Shown here piece after piece: positions 35,029-43,843 of a stretch of 64,000 nucleotides of DNA. The notes under the pieces are model-generated. The model was not told the DNA's origin. It did not search any database and saw only the letters and a program-made list of their open reading frames with translations. The position numbers and the translations under genes were made by a program. The DNA comes from Streptomyces sp. MMG1533 (GTDB lineage: Bacteria > Actinomycetota > Actinomycetes > Streptomycetales > Streptomycetaceae), in NCBI RefSeq assembly GCF_001279775.1, contig NZ_LGDG01000017.1, forward strand, positions 62,001 through 126,000, read 5' to 3'. Position 1 is the first letter of the stretch; each line of letters starts with the position of its first letter.

Positions 35029-36498
35029 TTGTTGCACACCCCCACCCCTGAACAGATCCACGCGGCCGACACGTTCCGTTCCGGCCGGCACCTCGTGCTA
35101 CAGGCCGGAGCCGGAACCGGAAAGACCAGCACGCTGTGCCTGCTCGCAGCCGACACAAAACGCCGTGGCCGCTACCTGGCCTTCAACAAGGACATCGCGC
35201 GCGATGCCGCGGCCCGCTTCCCGTCCACAGTGCAGTGCCGCACCGCCCACGCCACCGCCTTCGCAGCCCTCGGCCACCGCTACGCCAACCGTCTCAACAG
35301 CCCCCGCCAGCCAGCCTGGAGGACCGGTCAGGCCCTCGGAATCCAGCGCCCTGTCCGGATCGCAGACCGCGAAATCAACCAGAGAACCCTGTCCCACATC
35401 GTGCTGCGCACCGTCACCCGCTTCTGCTACTCCGCCGACGGCACCCTGGCCCACCACCACGTGCCGCGCCTGCGAGGCCTCGACCTGCCCGCCGAGCGCA
35501 GGCAGTTCGTCGATGCCGTGCTCCCCTTCGCGGCCAAGGCCTGGGCGGATCTGCAACGGCCCGACCACGGCGTCGTCCGCTTCGAACACGACCACTACCT
35601 CAAGATGTGGGCGCTGACGAGACCGAAGATCGAAGCCGACTTCCTCTTCCTCGACGAAGCCCAGGACACCAACCCGGTTCTGGAGCAGGTGTTCACCGCG
35701 CAGCGGGAGCACGCCCAGCTCGTCATGGTCGGTGACTCGGCGCAGGCCATCTACGGATGGAGAGGCGCGACGGACGTGATGACCGGCTTCGAGGCCGAGC
35801 AGCTGACCCTCACACGCTCGTTCCGGTTCGGGCCGCAGATCGCTGATGAAGCCAACCGGTGGCTCGCGCTCGCCGACGCCCCCATCCGCCTAACAGGAAC
35901 CACCAGCATTCCCGCAGAGGTCAGCAACATCGACCACCCCGACGCCGTGCTCTGCCGGACCAATATCGGCGCGATGACGGAGGTCATGCGCCTGCTCGAC
36001 GAGGGACACCGCGTCGCCCTCACCCGGGGAGGCCAACAGCTTGCCCAACTCGCTTTCGCGGCACATGACTTGAAAGGAGGACGCCGCACCCATCACCCCG
36101 AACTCGTGCTGTTCGCATCCTGGGGCGACCTGCAGGACTATGCCGCCCACGATCCGGCCGGCCGTGACCTGCAGCCCTTCGTCGACCTCGTTAACACCCA
36201 CGGTCCCGACGCCATCCTCGCTGCCGTGTCCGCACTTGACGATGAGGCACACGCCGACGTCACCGTCTCCACCGCCCACAAGGCCAAAGGCCGCGAATGG
36301 TCGACCGTCAAGATCGGCACCGACTTTCCCCAGCCCAAGGACATCGATCCCGGCGCGAGCGCGGCCCACCAGGCGGAAGAGCCGGTGAGCGACTCGGACG
36401 CCCGCCTCGCCTACGTCGCCGTCACTCGCGCTCGCCACCGACTCGACCTCGGTGGCCTGGCCCGGAACACCCCCGCACGGCAGACAAAGGGCGGGTGA
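35029..36498 (+). CDS. Compact UvrD/Rep-type (SF1) helicase
   Basis: A 489 aa ATP-dependent DNA helicase. Motif I QAGAGTGKTST near residue 22, motif II FLFLDEAQDTNP near residue 205, motif III GDSAQAIYGWRGA, motif IV-like TLTRSFRFGPQIA, motif V STAHKAKGREW and motif VI AYVAVTRARHRL are all present. It lacks the large 1B/2B insertions of UvrD proper and is nearer to the short F-box-helicase/phage-type branch. The start is one of two adjacent TTG codons after CGGAGC; the family start fits. In this setting it may serve phage defence or element maintenance. Confidence 0.88.
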   Translation: MLHTPTPEQIHAADTFRSGRHLVLQAGAGTGKTSTLCLLAADTKRRGRYLAFNKDIARDAAARFPSTVQCRTAHATAFAALGHRYANRLNSPRQPAWRTGQALGIQRPVRIADREINQRTLSHIVLRTVTRFCYSADGTLAHHHVPRLRGLDLPAERRQFVDAVLPFAAKAWADLQRPDHGVVRFEHDHYLKMWALTRPKIEADFLFLDEAQDTNPVLEQVFTAQREHAQLVMVGDSAQAIYGWRGATDVMTGFEAEQLTLTRSFRFGPQIADEANRWLALADAPIRLTGTTSIPAEVSNIDHPDAVLCRTNIGAMTEVMRLLDEGHRVALTRGGQQLAQLAFAAHDLKGGRRTHHPELVLFASWGDLQDYAAHDPAGRDLQPFVDLVNTHGPDAILAAVSALDDEAHADVTVSTAHKAKGREWSTVKIGTDFPQPKDIDPGASAAHQAEEPVSDSDARLAYVAVTRARHRLDLGGLARNTPARQTKGG

Positions 36499-36533
36499 CT
36501 CCAGAAGCCCTGACCAGGGGTCCGGTGTCGCAG

Positions 36534-36587
36534 GCAGGCCGCGGGGGTGCGGCCCGGTCCCCGTAGGCCGCACCCGAGTCGGCCTGC
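36534..36587. terminator. Bidirectional terminator between convergent genes
   Basis: Outer arms GCAGGCC (36534-36540) and GGCCTGC (36581-36587) plus inner arms GGGTGCGGCC (36545-36554) and GGCCGCACCC (36566-36575). It separates the helicase gene from the minus-strand small gene and can serve both. Confidence 0.8.
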
Positions 36588-36603
36588 GGGGTGCTGGCTG
36601 ACG

Positions 36604-36834
36604 TCAGCCAGCCCAGCCGACGTCGATCACCTCGATGCCGCCGAGGAACGCGGTGAAGCAGACCCACGAGCGAGGCCCGAAGACAACTGCCCCGTGCCAC
36701 CCGCCGGGCTGCGGCCACTCACCCGGCCTCACGAGAGCGGAGGCAATCGTCTCCATCACCTCCTTGCGTCCCTCCTGCGGCAGTTCATCCAATGCGTCCT
36801 CCACCCGGACCGCCAGGTCGACCTCGTACGGCAC
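36604..36834 (-). CDS. Small protein of 76 aa, toxin-like in size
   Basis: A compact protein: helical DALDELPQEGRKEVMETIASA followed by beta-rich WHGAVVFGPRSWVCFTAF. The arrangement recalls RelE/ParE-type folds but key residues are not clearly conserved, and no antitoxin is adjacent. Similar orphan proteins are frequent in Streptomyces. Function unknown. Confidence 0.55.
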   Translation of the reverse strand: MPYEVDLAVRVEDALDELPQEGRKEVMETIASALVRPGEWPQPGGWHGAVVFGPRSWVCFTAFLGGIEVIDVGWAG

Positions 36835-36997
36835 CGTGCACCCCCGTGCTCGTGATCAGCGAAATCCTTACCGTAGGGCTCGGAAGCCGACCGCGCGCAG
36901 GCCTGTGGATAACCCCTCGACGGATCCGGCCCACGCGTCACGCCGACCCCGCTGCGGACTCTGCGTGCCCGTACACGGCATGTATGACAGCCTCGGC

Positions 36998-39724
36998 CTA
37001 CTGGAACGGGAACGGCAGCGGCGGCCCCGGCTGCGCCTTCCCTCGCCAGTAGGCGATGTGGCGCTGGATGTCTAGAGTGTCGGGGTGGTCCGCACCGAGA
37101 ACCCGTACTCGGTCGTCCAGCAGCTCTTCGAACGCGGCGGCGGCTCCGGCTGGGTCCCCCGCCTTCCCTCGCCATGAGGCGAGGTTGTGCCGGGTTCTGA
37201 GGGTGTCGGGATGGTCCGCACCGAGCACCCGCACCTGGTCGTCCAGCAACTCTTCGAACGCAGCGGCGGCCTCGGCTGCGTCCCCCGCCTTCCCCTGCCA
37301 GTAGGCGAGGTTGTACCGGGTGATGAGGGTGTCGGGGTGGTCGGGGCGCAGCATCCTTATTTGGTCTTCGAGTAGCTCTTCGAGGCCAGCGGCGGCTCCG
37401 GCTGCGTCCCCCGCCTCCCCCCGCATGTAGGCGAGGTCGTGCCGGGTGATGAGGGTGTCGGGGTGGTCGGGGCCTAGCACCCGCACCCGATCTTCGAGTA
37501 GCTCTTCGAGCGCAGCGGCGGCTCCGGCTGCATCCCCCGCCGTCCTCCGCCACGTGGCGAGGTTGTGCCGAGTGGTGAGGGTGCTGGGATGGTGCACACC
37601 GAGCACCCGCACCCTGTCTTCGAGTAGCTCTTCGAGCGCAGCGGCGGCTCCGGCTGCGTCCCCCGCCCTCCCCCGCCACGTGGCGAGGTTGTTCCGAGTG
37701 ATGAGGGTGTCAGGGTGGTCCGCACCGAGCACCCGCACCTGGTCGTCCAGCAGTTCTTCGAGCACGGTCGCAGCGCCAGCAGCTTCCCCCGCTTGAGCCC
37801 GCCAGAAATTTATGTCATGCCGGGTGCCCAGGGTGTCGGGGTGGTCAGGGCCTAGCACCCGCACCCGGTCCTCCAGCAGCTCTTCGAGCACGGTCGCAGC
37901 GCTGACTGCATCGCCCGCCCAACCCCGCCAGCGGGCGAGGTTGTGCCGGGTGTCCAGAGTGTCGGGGTGGTCGGGGCCCAGCACCCGCACCCGGTCCTCC
38001 AGCAGCTCGGCGGACGCGGTCGCCGCTTCAGCCGCCTCCCCCGCCCGGCCCCGCCAGAAGGCGAAGTCATGCCGGGCAGCGAGGGTGTCGGGGTGGTCCT
38101 CTCCCAGGTCTTGGCGGGTGGTCTGTGCGAGGTGCTGGAAGTGGTCGCGGGCGGCGCTCGCCTGGCCGGACTCGCCGAGGCTACGGCCGACGCGATGCAG
38201 CACCTTATGCACGTTGGGCCAGTAGAGGGCGCCCTCGGTGCTGTTGGCAAGGGCGGCCGTGTTGACGCGCAGCATCTGGGCGAGGGCGGCATCGCGTTCG
38301 ATTGCAGGCCAGGCGGCCATGAGTGCGTCGGCGGCGGAGCGGGCGGTCTGGTCACGTTGGTGGCGTGTGAGGTTGTCCCGGGTGGCGCGCTGGATGAGCT
38401 GATGGACGCGGACGGCTTGGTGCGCGGTAGGAGAGTTGTGGTCGATGAGGCTGAGCCGGTGAAGGGCGCTCAGGGCTCGCTTGGCGTCCTCGGGGGAGAC
38501 CTGGCCCGGTGCCGGGGCCTGATACGGGCCGGTGCGGGTGCGGTGTGCGGCGAGGTAGGCCAGTGTGGGCTGGCTGGTCAAGACCTCCTTGGGAATGCCG
38601 TTGGCATCAAGCAGGGAGGTCAGCTGGAGCAATGGGCGGGCCAGGCCGGCCGGGCGCAGGGCATCGGCGCGGTCTATGGACAAGGACCATGCAGCGGCCA
38701 GGGGGCGTTCCTGGTCGTCGGGCAGGGCATCGGGGGCCATCTCGGAGAGGGCGTTGGCCCGGTCGGCCAGCAGGCGGCGGTAGGTGGCCACGGTCTCGCC
38801 GGTGTCGATGATGTAGGCGCCGGCCTGCGCGAGGGCCAGGGGCAGGTATCCGAGATCGTCGGCCAGTGATGTCAGCTCGTCGGTGGATTCACAGGGGCCG
38901 GGCAGGGATGAGGTGAGGTAGGCGAGGGCTTCGTCCTTCGTGAACAGGCCGACCTCCACGGTGTGGCGACCGTGAGCGGCGAGGGCAGCATCCCGGCGGC
39001 GGGAAGTGACCAGGGTGCGGCCGTGGGGACTGGCGGGCGGCCACAGACCGCGCAGGTCAGCGGGGTCAGTGACGTCGTCCAGAACGATCAGCCACCGGCA
39101 CGGCTTGGCTCCGGCCTTGGGGGTGAGCCAGGCTAGGAAGGAGCGGGCAGCCTTCTCTGGGTCGCTGGGGTCAGCCCGCCACAGCTCGACGCCAGCCTGG
39201 GCGTATTCGGTCACGATGAGGGAGCGGGCGCTCGCGGTGACCCACACCAGGACATCCAAGCCGCCGGTTTCAGCCGCGCGTTCCCATGCGGTGCGGGCGT
39301 ATTCGGCGGCGAGCTGCGTCTTGCCCACCCCGCCCATGCCGGTCAGCACTGCGGTGCCGCTGCCGTTGATCCCTGTGTGCAGCCGATCTGCCAAAGCGCG
39401 GTGCTGGAAGGAACGGGCCACGGGCGGAATGAGTCCGACCTGGTGCGGCCAGAGGGCCGGTTCCGAGGGCGGGCGCTGCTGCATGGTCAGAGTGCCGATG
39501 TTCAGGTAACCGGTGTTGACGACCCCGCCCCCACTGTTGGTCGCGTCCCCGGTGTCGGACAGGTGGACCGGGGCGTGGGGATCATCGTCGGGTCCGGGAG
39601 CCGGGCCCCGGTAGCCGGTTACCGCCATACCCCCGGATGCGGCAGTAGCGTCCCCGCTGCCGGTCACCGAGACCGCTGCATCGGCGGCGTCGGGGCCGTG
39701 TCGGCGCTTGTCTTCCTGGCCCAT
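36998..39724 (-). CDS. NB-ARC/STAND NTPase with tandem TPR repeats
   Basis: A 908 aa protein. A Gly/Ala-rich N-terminus of about 80 residues is followed by an NB-ARC-type NTPase: GMGGVGKTQLA (Walker A, near residue 130), LIVLDDVTD (Walker B), and LVTSRRRD (sensor). From about residue 530 there are nine near-identical 42-residue repeats (LGPDHPDTL...RHNLA.WRG.AGDA), the kinesin-light-chain TPR type, encoded by 126-base repeats between about 37020 and 38120. The near identity suggests recent expansion or contraction. It follows a small membrane protein gene on the same strand, 38 bases away. Typical STAND sensor; ligand and effector unknown. Confidence 0.85.
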   Translation of the reverse strand: MGQEDKRRHGPDAADAAVSVTGSGDATAASGGMAVTGYRGPAPGPDDDPHAPVHLSDTGDATNSGGGVVNTGYLNIGTLTMQQRPPSEPALWPHQVGLIPPVARSFQHRALADRLHTGINGSGTAVLTGMGGVGKTQLAAEYARTAWERAAETGGLDVLVWVTASARSLIVTEYAQAGVELWRADPSDPEKAARSFLAWLTPKAGAKPCRWLIVLDDVTDPADLRGLWPPASPHGRTLVTSRRRDAALAAHGRHTVEVGLFTKDEALAYLTSSLPGPCESTDELTSLADDLGYLPLALAQAGAYIIDTGETVATYRRLLADRANALSEMAPDALPDDQERPLAAAWSLSIDRADALRPAGLARPLLQLTSLLDANGIPKEVLTSQPTLAYLAAHRTRTGPYQAPAPGQVSPEDAKRALSALHRLSLIDHNSPTAHQAVRVHQLIQRATRDNLTRHQRDQTARSAADALMAAWPAIERDAALAQMLRVNTAALANSTEGALYWPNVHKVLHRVGRSLGESGQASAARDHFQHLAQTTRQDLGEDHPDTLAARHDFAFWRGRAGEAAEAATASAELLEDRVRVLGPDHPDTLDTRHNLARWRGWAGDAVSAATVLEELLEDRVRVLGPDHPDTLGTRHDINFWRAQAGEAAGAATVLEELLDDQVRVLGADHPDTLITRNNLATWRGRAGDAAGAAAALEELLEDRVRVLGVHHPSTLTTRHNLATWRRTAGDAAGAAAALEELLEDRVRVLGPDHPDTLITRHDLAYMRGEAGDAAGAAAGLEELLEDQIRMLRPDHPDTLITRYNLAYWQGKAGDAAEAAAAFEELLDDQVRVLGADHPDTLRTRHNLASWRGKAGDPAGAAAAFEELLDDRVRVLGADHPDTLDIQRHIAYWRGKAQPGPPLPFPFQ

Positions 39725-39762
39725 GCGATCATTTCCTGCTCGTGCTGCAAGGGCTGGGCCGG

Positions 39763-40116
39763 TCAGCTGTAGTCGATGCCGCTGGTGGCGTCGCTGCCCT
39801 GGCCGGTGGCCGTGGCGTTCCCGGTCTGCTCCGCCCTGGCTGAACCGCTGCCGCGCCCCTGGGGACGTCTGATGCCCGAGGTGGCCTTACCTCCGTCGCG
39901 GGCGTCCACCTCTCCGGTGCGTTCCGCCGTGTCCTCCGTGCGGCGTTCCGGATGTTGAAACAAGGCCCAGACCAATGCCGCGATGGCGACGGCGGCTTGG
40001 ATGGAGGCCCCGGCCATCTGTCCCGCATCAGGACTGCTCAGCAGCCAGATCAGCGGCGTGGACGCGATTCCTGCCGCCGCCAGCACGATGATCGTGATCT
40101 TCCACCCCTGCGTCAT
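39763..40116 (-). CDS. Small membrane protein paired with the NB-ARC gene
   Basis: A 117 aa protein with two transmembrane segments (about residues 5-24 and 32-52) and a polar Gly/Ser/Thr-rich C-terminal tail (TGNATATGQGSDATSGIDYS). The ATG at 40116 has AAGGGAG at proper distance. The tail resembles in composition the Gly/Ala-rich N-terminus of the next protein (TGSGDATAASGG), so the two may interact. It is the rightmost gene of the island. Confidence 0.7.
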   Translation of the reverse strand: MTQGWKITIIVLAAAGIASTPLIWLLSSPDAGQMAGASIQAAVAIAALVWALFQHPERRTEDTAERTGEVDARDGGKATSGIRRPQGRGSGSARAEQTGNATATGQGSDATSGIDYS

Positions 40117-40401
40117 GCCAGGCTCCCTTCTCGCCTGCGGGTATGCCCGCCGATCAGCTGACGGGACGGGTCTACCCTTCCCTTCCAATTTCGCAGCAAT
40201 ACCGCTTAATGCGCAAAGCGCCTCAGCCCTTTCGGCCCCGCAGTCCTAGACCAGACACCAGTCGCAAAGTAGCGGGGTAGATCATGTGCTTGCCGCCATG
40301 GCTGCCTCCTCGTCGTGTTCACGCCAATTTCAGGGCCACCATGCAGCGGACTTGATCTGTCAGGATGCGGACAACGGACAGCTCAATACCCTGTCCATAA
40401 G

Positions 40402-40920
40402 CTGGCGGCCAACCCCTGCCCGTGCGGCCGCTTCTCCCGGACGGACGACCTGTGCGAGTGTCCGCCCTCCTCGATCCGGCGCTACCAGGCCAGGCTGTCC
40501 GGCCCCCTGCTGGACCGGGTCGACCTGCGCGTCGAGGTGGACCGGGTCACGCGCGCCCAGCTGACCCAGCGCGGTGCCCCAGGCGAGTCCACGGCCACGG
40601 TGGCCGACCGGGTCCGGGAGGCCAGGGAACGAGCGGGGGCCCGGTTGGCCGGCACCCCGTGGCGTACGAACAGCGAGGTCCCCGGACGCGAGCTGCGCAG
40701 CCGCTGGCATGCCGTATCCGGTGCCATGGACGACGCGGAGCGGAACCTGGAGCGGGGCGTGCTGACGGCTCGCGGGATCGACCGTGTGCTGCGCGTGGCC
40801 TGGACCGTCGCCGACCTCGTCGGTCACGACCGTCCCGACGCGACGGACGTCGCCCTGGCGCTGCAACTGCGCACGGGAGTGCCACGGGGCGTCCCGATGG
40901 CCATCGGAGCGCTGACGTGA
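40402..40920 (+). pseudogene. comM: comM/yifB 3' part, separated by the island
   Basis: 172 codons that continue the interrupted gene: LAANPCPCGRF at the start, the cysteine-rich DLCECPPSSIRRYQARL, SGPLLDRVDLRVEV with the sensor arginine region, and the C-terminal Mg-chelatase domain up to LRTGVPRGVPMAIGALT. Together with the 369 codons at 8464-9570 this gives 541 residues, the usual ComM size. It has no start of its own with a ribosome binding site; a chance GTG at 40315 lies in island DNA. The stop overlaps the dprA start as GTGA. Confidence 0.95.
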
Positions 40921-42077
40921 GCGTCGGCGAGGATCCGGCCGGCGAACTGATCGGGCGGGTCTTTCTCGCTCGGGTCATCGAACCCGGTGACGAGGTCGCC
41001 GGGCGGTGGGTGCGGGAGTACGGGGTGGGGGAGGTGGTCCGGCGGTTGCGGGACGGTGGGGTCCCGTTGCCCGGAGTGGGTGACAAGCGGTGGGCCGGGT
41101 TGCTCGCCAGGGTCGCGGCGGCCGAGCCCGCGCGGGATCTCGCCGTCGCGCGGGAAGCGGGCGTGCGGTTCGTGGGCCCGGGCGACGCCGAGTGGCCGGG
41201 ACAGCTCGACGACCTGGGGGACGCACGCCCCCTGGGTCTGTGGGTGCGCGGAAGGCCCAGTCTGCGGATGTGGGCGCTGAGGTCGGTGGCCGTCGTGGGC
41301 GCCCGCGCCTGCACCGAGTACGGCGCGCACATGGCGGCCACTCTCGCCGCAGACCTCGCCGAACGCGGCTGGGTCGTGGTGTCCGGCGGTGCCTACGGGG
41401 TCGACGGCGCCGCCCACCGCGGTGCTCTCGGCGCCGGCGGCGCCACCGTCGCCGTACTCGCCTGCGGAGTGGACCGGCCCTATCCGCGCGGACACACCCA
41501 GTTGATCACCAGGATCGCGGAACAGGGGCTGGTGATCGGGGAGTTGCCGCCCGGCGATCACCCGACGCCGAGCAGATTCGTGCTGCGCAACCGGGTGATC
41601 GCCGCGCTCACCCGGGGCACGGTCGTCGTCGAGGCCGCCCATCGCAGCGGTTCGCTGGTCACGGCACGTGCGGCACAGCGTCTGGGCCGCCACACCATGG
41701 GCGTGCCCGGGCCTGCCACCAGCGGCCTCTCCGCCGGTGTGCACGAGCTGCTGCGCGGGGAGGCGATGCTGGTCACGGACGCCGCGGAAGTCGTCGAACT
41801 CGTCGGCGACATGGGGGAGCTGGCCCCGGACCGGCGCGGGCCCGTGCTACCGCGTGATCTCCTCGACGCCGCCGCCCGGCGGGTCCTGGCGGCACTGCCC
41901 GGGCGTCGCGCGGCGACACCGGACGAGATCGCGCGCGGCGCGCTGACGACCAGGGACGACGCGATCGCGAGGCTGTACGAGCTCCGATCACTTGGTTACG
42001 TCGAACGACACGGCGACGGCTGGAAGTTGACACGCCAGGCAATGATCTCCGTGGGCGGTGGTGGACGCGGGCGTTGA
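40917..42077 (+). CDS. dprA: DNA-processing protein DprA
   Basis: DprA/Smf (386 aa) binds incoming single-stranded DNA and loads RecA in transformation; in Streptomyces its role is not defined. The Rossmann-like core shows VAVVGARACTEYG, VVSGGAYGVDGAAHRGAL and CGVDRPYPRGH, and a C-terminal winged helix (ATPDEIARGALTTRDDA) completes the family architecture. The GTG overlaps the comM stop. Since comM is split, dprA must now be transcribed from island DNA, from within the 3' fragment or from its own promoter. Confidence 0.95.
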   Translation: MSVGEDPAGELIGRVFLARVIEPGDEVAGRWVREYGVGEVVRRLRDGGVPLPGVGDKRWAGLLARVAAAEPARDLAVAREAGVRFVGPGDAEWPGQLDDLGDARPLGLWVRGRPSLRMWALRSVAVVGARACTEYGAHMAATLAADLAERGWVVVSGGAYGVDGAAHRGALGAGGATVAVLACGVDRPYPRGHTQLITRIAEQGLVIGELPPGDHPTPSRFVLRNRVIAALTRGTVVVEAAHRSGSLVTARAAQRLGRHTMGVPGPATSGLSAGVHELLRGEAMLVTDAAEVVELVGDMGELAPDRRGPVLPRDLLDAAARRVLAALPGRRAATPDEIARGALTTRDDAIARLYELRSLGYVERHGDGWKLTRQAMISVGGGGRGR

Positions 42078-42131
42078 CCGAGCGTGTTCGGCCGTCCGGG
42101 GGAACCCTGACGCCCTTGGGAATTCCCGCAG

Positions 42132-42159
42132 TTGGCGCAATTCGATGATCACGTAGAGC
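42132..42159 (+). promoter_or_regulatory. Possible promoter upstream of whiG
   Basis: TTGGCG (42132-42137) and TAGAGC (42154-42159) with 16-base spacing are the best promoter-like pair in the 282-base region between dprA and whiG. whiG transcription is known to be constitutive in S. coelicolor. A weak call. Confidence 0.3.
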
Positions 42160-42359
42160 GACGGGTGTGACTCGGTGGGGCGTCCAGCGGAACGTATCTG
42201 CGCATGGTCCGAGCCACGCCCTTCGCGCACCGCGACACTTCAGTCACGCTACGCTCACGTGGATTCCCCCACAGACAGGCGACTCGGCATCACAACGACA
42301 TCAGTCCGACAGCTCCCCCAGGCATCCCCACTTCACGGCAGAACGGCACAAGGCGACGA

Positions 42360-43202
42360 ATGCCCCAGCACACCTCCGGGTCCGACCGGGCGGCGATCCC
42401 CCCAGCCGCCCGTGACGGTGGCAGCGTGCGGCCGCCCGCTCCCTCGACGCTCGACGAGCTGTGGCGGTCGTACAAGGCGACGGGGGACGAGCGGCTGCGC
42501 GAGCAGCTGATCCTGCACTACTCACCGCTCGTGAAGTACGTGGCGGGACGGGTGAGCGTCGGTCTGCCGCCCAATGTGGAGCAGGCGGACTTCGTGTCGT
42601 CGGGGGTCTTCGGGCTCATCGACGCGATCGAGAAGTTCGACGTCGACCGGGAGATCAAGTTCGAGACGTACGCGATCACCCGGATCCGGGGCGCGATGAT
42701 CGACGAGCTGCGGGCGCTGGACTGGATCCCGCGGTCCGTCCGGCAGAAGGCGCGCAACGTCGAGCGGGCGTACGCCACCCTGGAGGCGCGGCTGCGGCGG
42801 ACACCGAGCGAGGGGGAGGTGGCCACCGAGATGGGCATCGCGGTCGACGAACTCCACGCCGTCTTCAGCCAGTTGTCGCTGGCGAACGTGGTGGCCCTGG
42901 AGGAGCTGCTGCACGTCGGCGGTGAGGGCGGTGACCGGTTGAGCCTCATGGACACGCTGGAGGACACCGCCGCGGACAATCCGGTGGAGGTGGCCGAGGA
43001 CCGGGAGCTGCGGCGGTTCCTGGCGCGGGCGATCAACACGTTGCCCGAGCGGGAGAAGACCGTGGTCACCCTCTACTACTACGAGGGCCTCACGCTCGCC
43101 GAGATCGGGAACGTGCTGGGTGTGACGGAGAGCCGGGTGAGCCAGATCCACACCAAGTCCGTGCTCCAGTTGCGGGCCAAGCTGGCGAGTTTCGGTCGCT
43201 GA
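42360..43202 (+). CDS. whiG: RNA polymerase sigma factor WhiG
   Basis: Sigma factor of the FliA/SigD type (280 aa) that starts sporulation-specific transcription in aerial hyphae. Regions 2-4 are visible: [16 protein letters not shown] and [16 protein letters not shown] (region 2), [13 protein letters not shown] (region 3), and [19 protein letters not shown] (region 4.2). The ATG at 42360 gives exactly 280 residues, and its N-terminus [12 protein letters not shown] agrees with what I recall of the Streptomyces protein; in-frame starts upstream give no known domain. WhiG is controlled by the anti-sigma factor RsiG, which is not in this window. Confidence 0.97.
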   Translation: MPQHTSGSDRAAIPPAARDGGSVRPPAPSTLDELWRSYKATGDERLREQLILHYSPLVKYVAGRVSVGLPPNVEQADFVSSGVFGLIDAIEKFDVDREIKFETYAITRIRGAMIDELRALDWIPRSVRQKARNVERAYATLEARLRRTPSEGEVATEMGIAVDELHAVFSQLSLANVVALEELLHVGGEGGDRLSLMDTLEDTAADNPVEVAEDRELRRFLARAINTLPEREKTVVTLYYYEGLTLAEIGNVLGVTESRVSQIHTKSVLQLRAKLASFGR

Positions 43203-43261
43203 CGCGGCGAGGCGGTCGGAGCCACTCCCGTCGGCGGTGGTCCGTCCGTAGAGTGGTTGAC

Positions 43262-43843
43262 GTGCCAAGGATTCGAGCGGCCTCCGTGGCCGAGCACCGG
43301 TCGATGCAGCGAGCCGCCCTGCTGGATGCGGCTCGTTCCCTGTTGTCCGAGGGCGGGACGGAGGCGCTGACCTTCCCGGCTCTCGCCGAGCGGACGGGGC
43401 TTGCGCGGTCGTCCGTGTACGAGTACTTCCGTTCGCGGGCCGCCGTGGTCGAGGAGTTGTGCGAGGTCGACTTTCCCGTCTGGGCGGCGGAGGTGTCGGC
43501 GGCGATGGAGCGGGCCGTGACGCCCGAGGGCAAGGTCGAGGCGTATGTGCGCCAGCAGCTGGCGCTCGTCGGAGACCGGCGCCACCGGGCGGTGGTGGCG
43601 ATCTCCGCGAGTGAGCTGGACGCGGGCGCCCGGGAGAAGATCCGGGCCGCGCACGGGGGGCTCGTCGCGATGATCGTCGAGGCGTTGGGGGAGATGGGGC
43701 ACGAGCAGCCTCGGATGGCGGCGATGCTGCTGCAGGGGGTTGTGGACGCGGCTGTGCGGCGGATTGAGCTGGGTGCCGCGGAGGAGCCTTCGGTGATTAC
43801 GGAGGCGGCCGTGGGCATGGCTCTGCGGGGTGTGCGGGGCTGA
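43262..43843 (+). CDS. TetR-family regulator
   Basis: A 193 aa protein with an N-terminal TetR HTH (LLDAARSLLSEGGTEALTF, then LAERTGLARSSVYEYFRSRA) and a helical ligand-binding domain. TAGAGT at 43249-43254 is a good -10 that places the transcript start at the GTG at 43262, so a leaderless transcript is likely; a GTG at 43253 is an alternative. Ligand and target genes are unknown. It follows whiG as in other Streptomyces. Confidence 0.85.
   Translation: MPRIRAASVAEHRSMQRAALLDAARSLLSEGGTEALTFPALAERTGLARSSVYEYFRSRAAVVEELCEVDFPVWAAEVSAAMERAVTPEGKVEAYVRQQLALVGDRRHRAVVAISASELDAGAREKIRAAHGGLVAMIVEALGEMGHEQPRMAAMLLQGVVDAAVRRIELGAAEEPSVITEAAVGMALRGVRG

Larger units (their letters stand above)
9571..40401. 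mobile_element. Genomic island (about 30.8 kb) inserted in comM, with tyrosine-recombinase trio
   Basis: The ends are placed by the comM reading frame: codon 369 ends at 9570 and codon 370 (Leu of LAANPCPCG) starts at 40402, so the boundary is known to within a few bases. The ends read TTATG (9576-9580) and CATAA (40396-40400), a short inverted match; I see no longer terminal repeat and no obvious target duplication. A recombinase module sits at the left end (11316-17318). No relaxase, FtsK/TraB-type transfer gene, replication gene or transposase of the DDE type is visible, so this is better described as a Tn554/RIT-like transposon or island than an integrative conjugative element. The cargo is nuclease-, NTPase- and regulator-rich. 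Confidence 0.9.

Noticed and set aside
37020..38120. CRISPR-like array
   Set aside because: The regular repeats are 126 bases long, in frame and encode TPR units of the NB-ARC gene; no 25-40 base repeats with unique spacers.
9571..40401. Reading the island as an integrative conjugative element or prophage
   Set aside because: No relaxase, FtsK/TraB-like translocase, replication initiator, capsid, terminase or portal gene, and it is not in a tRNA gene.
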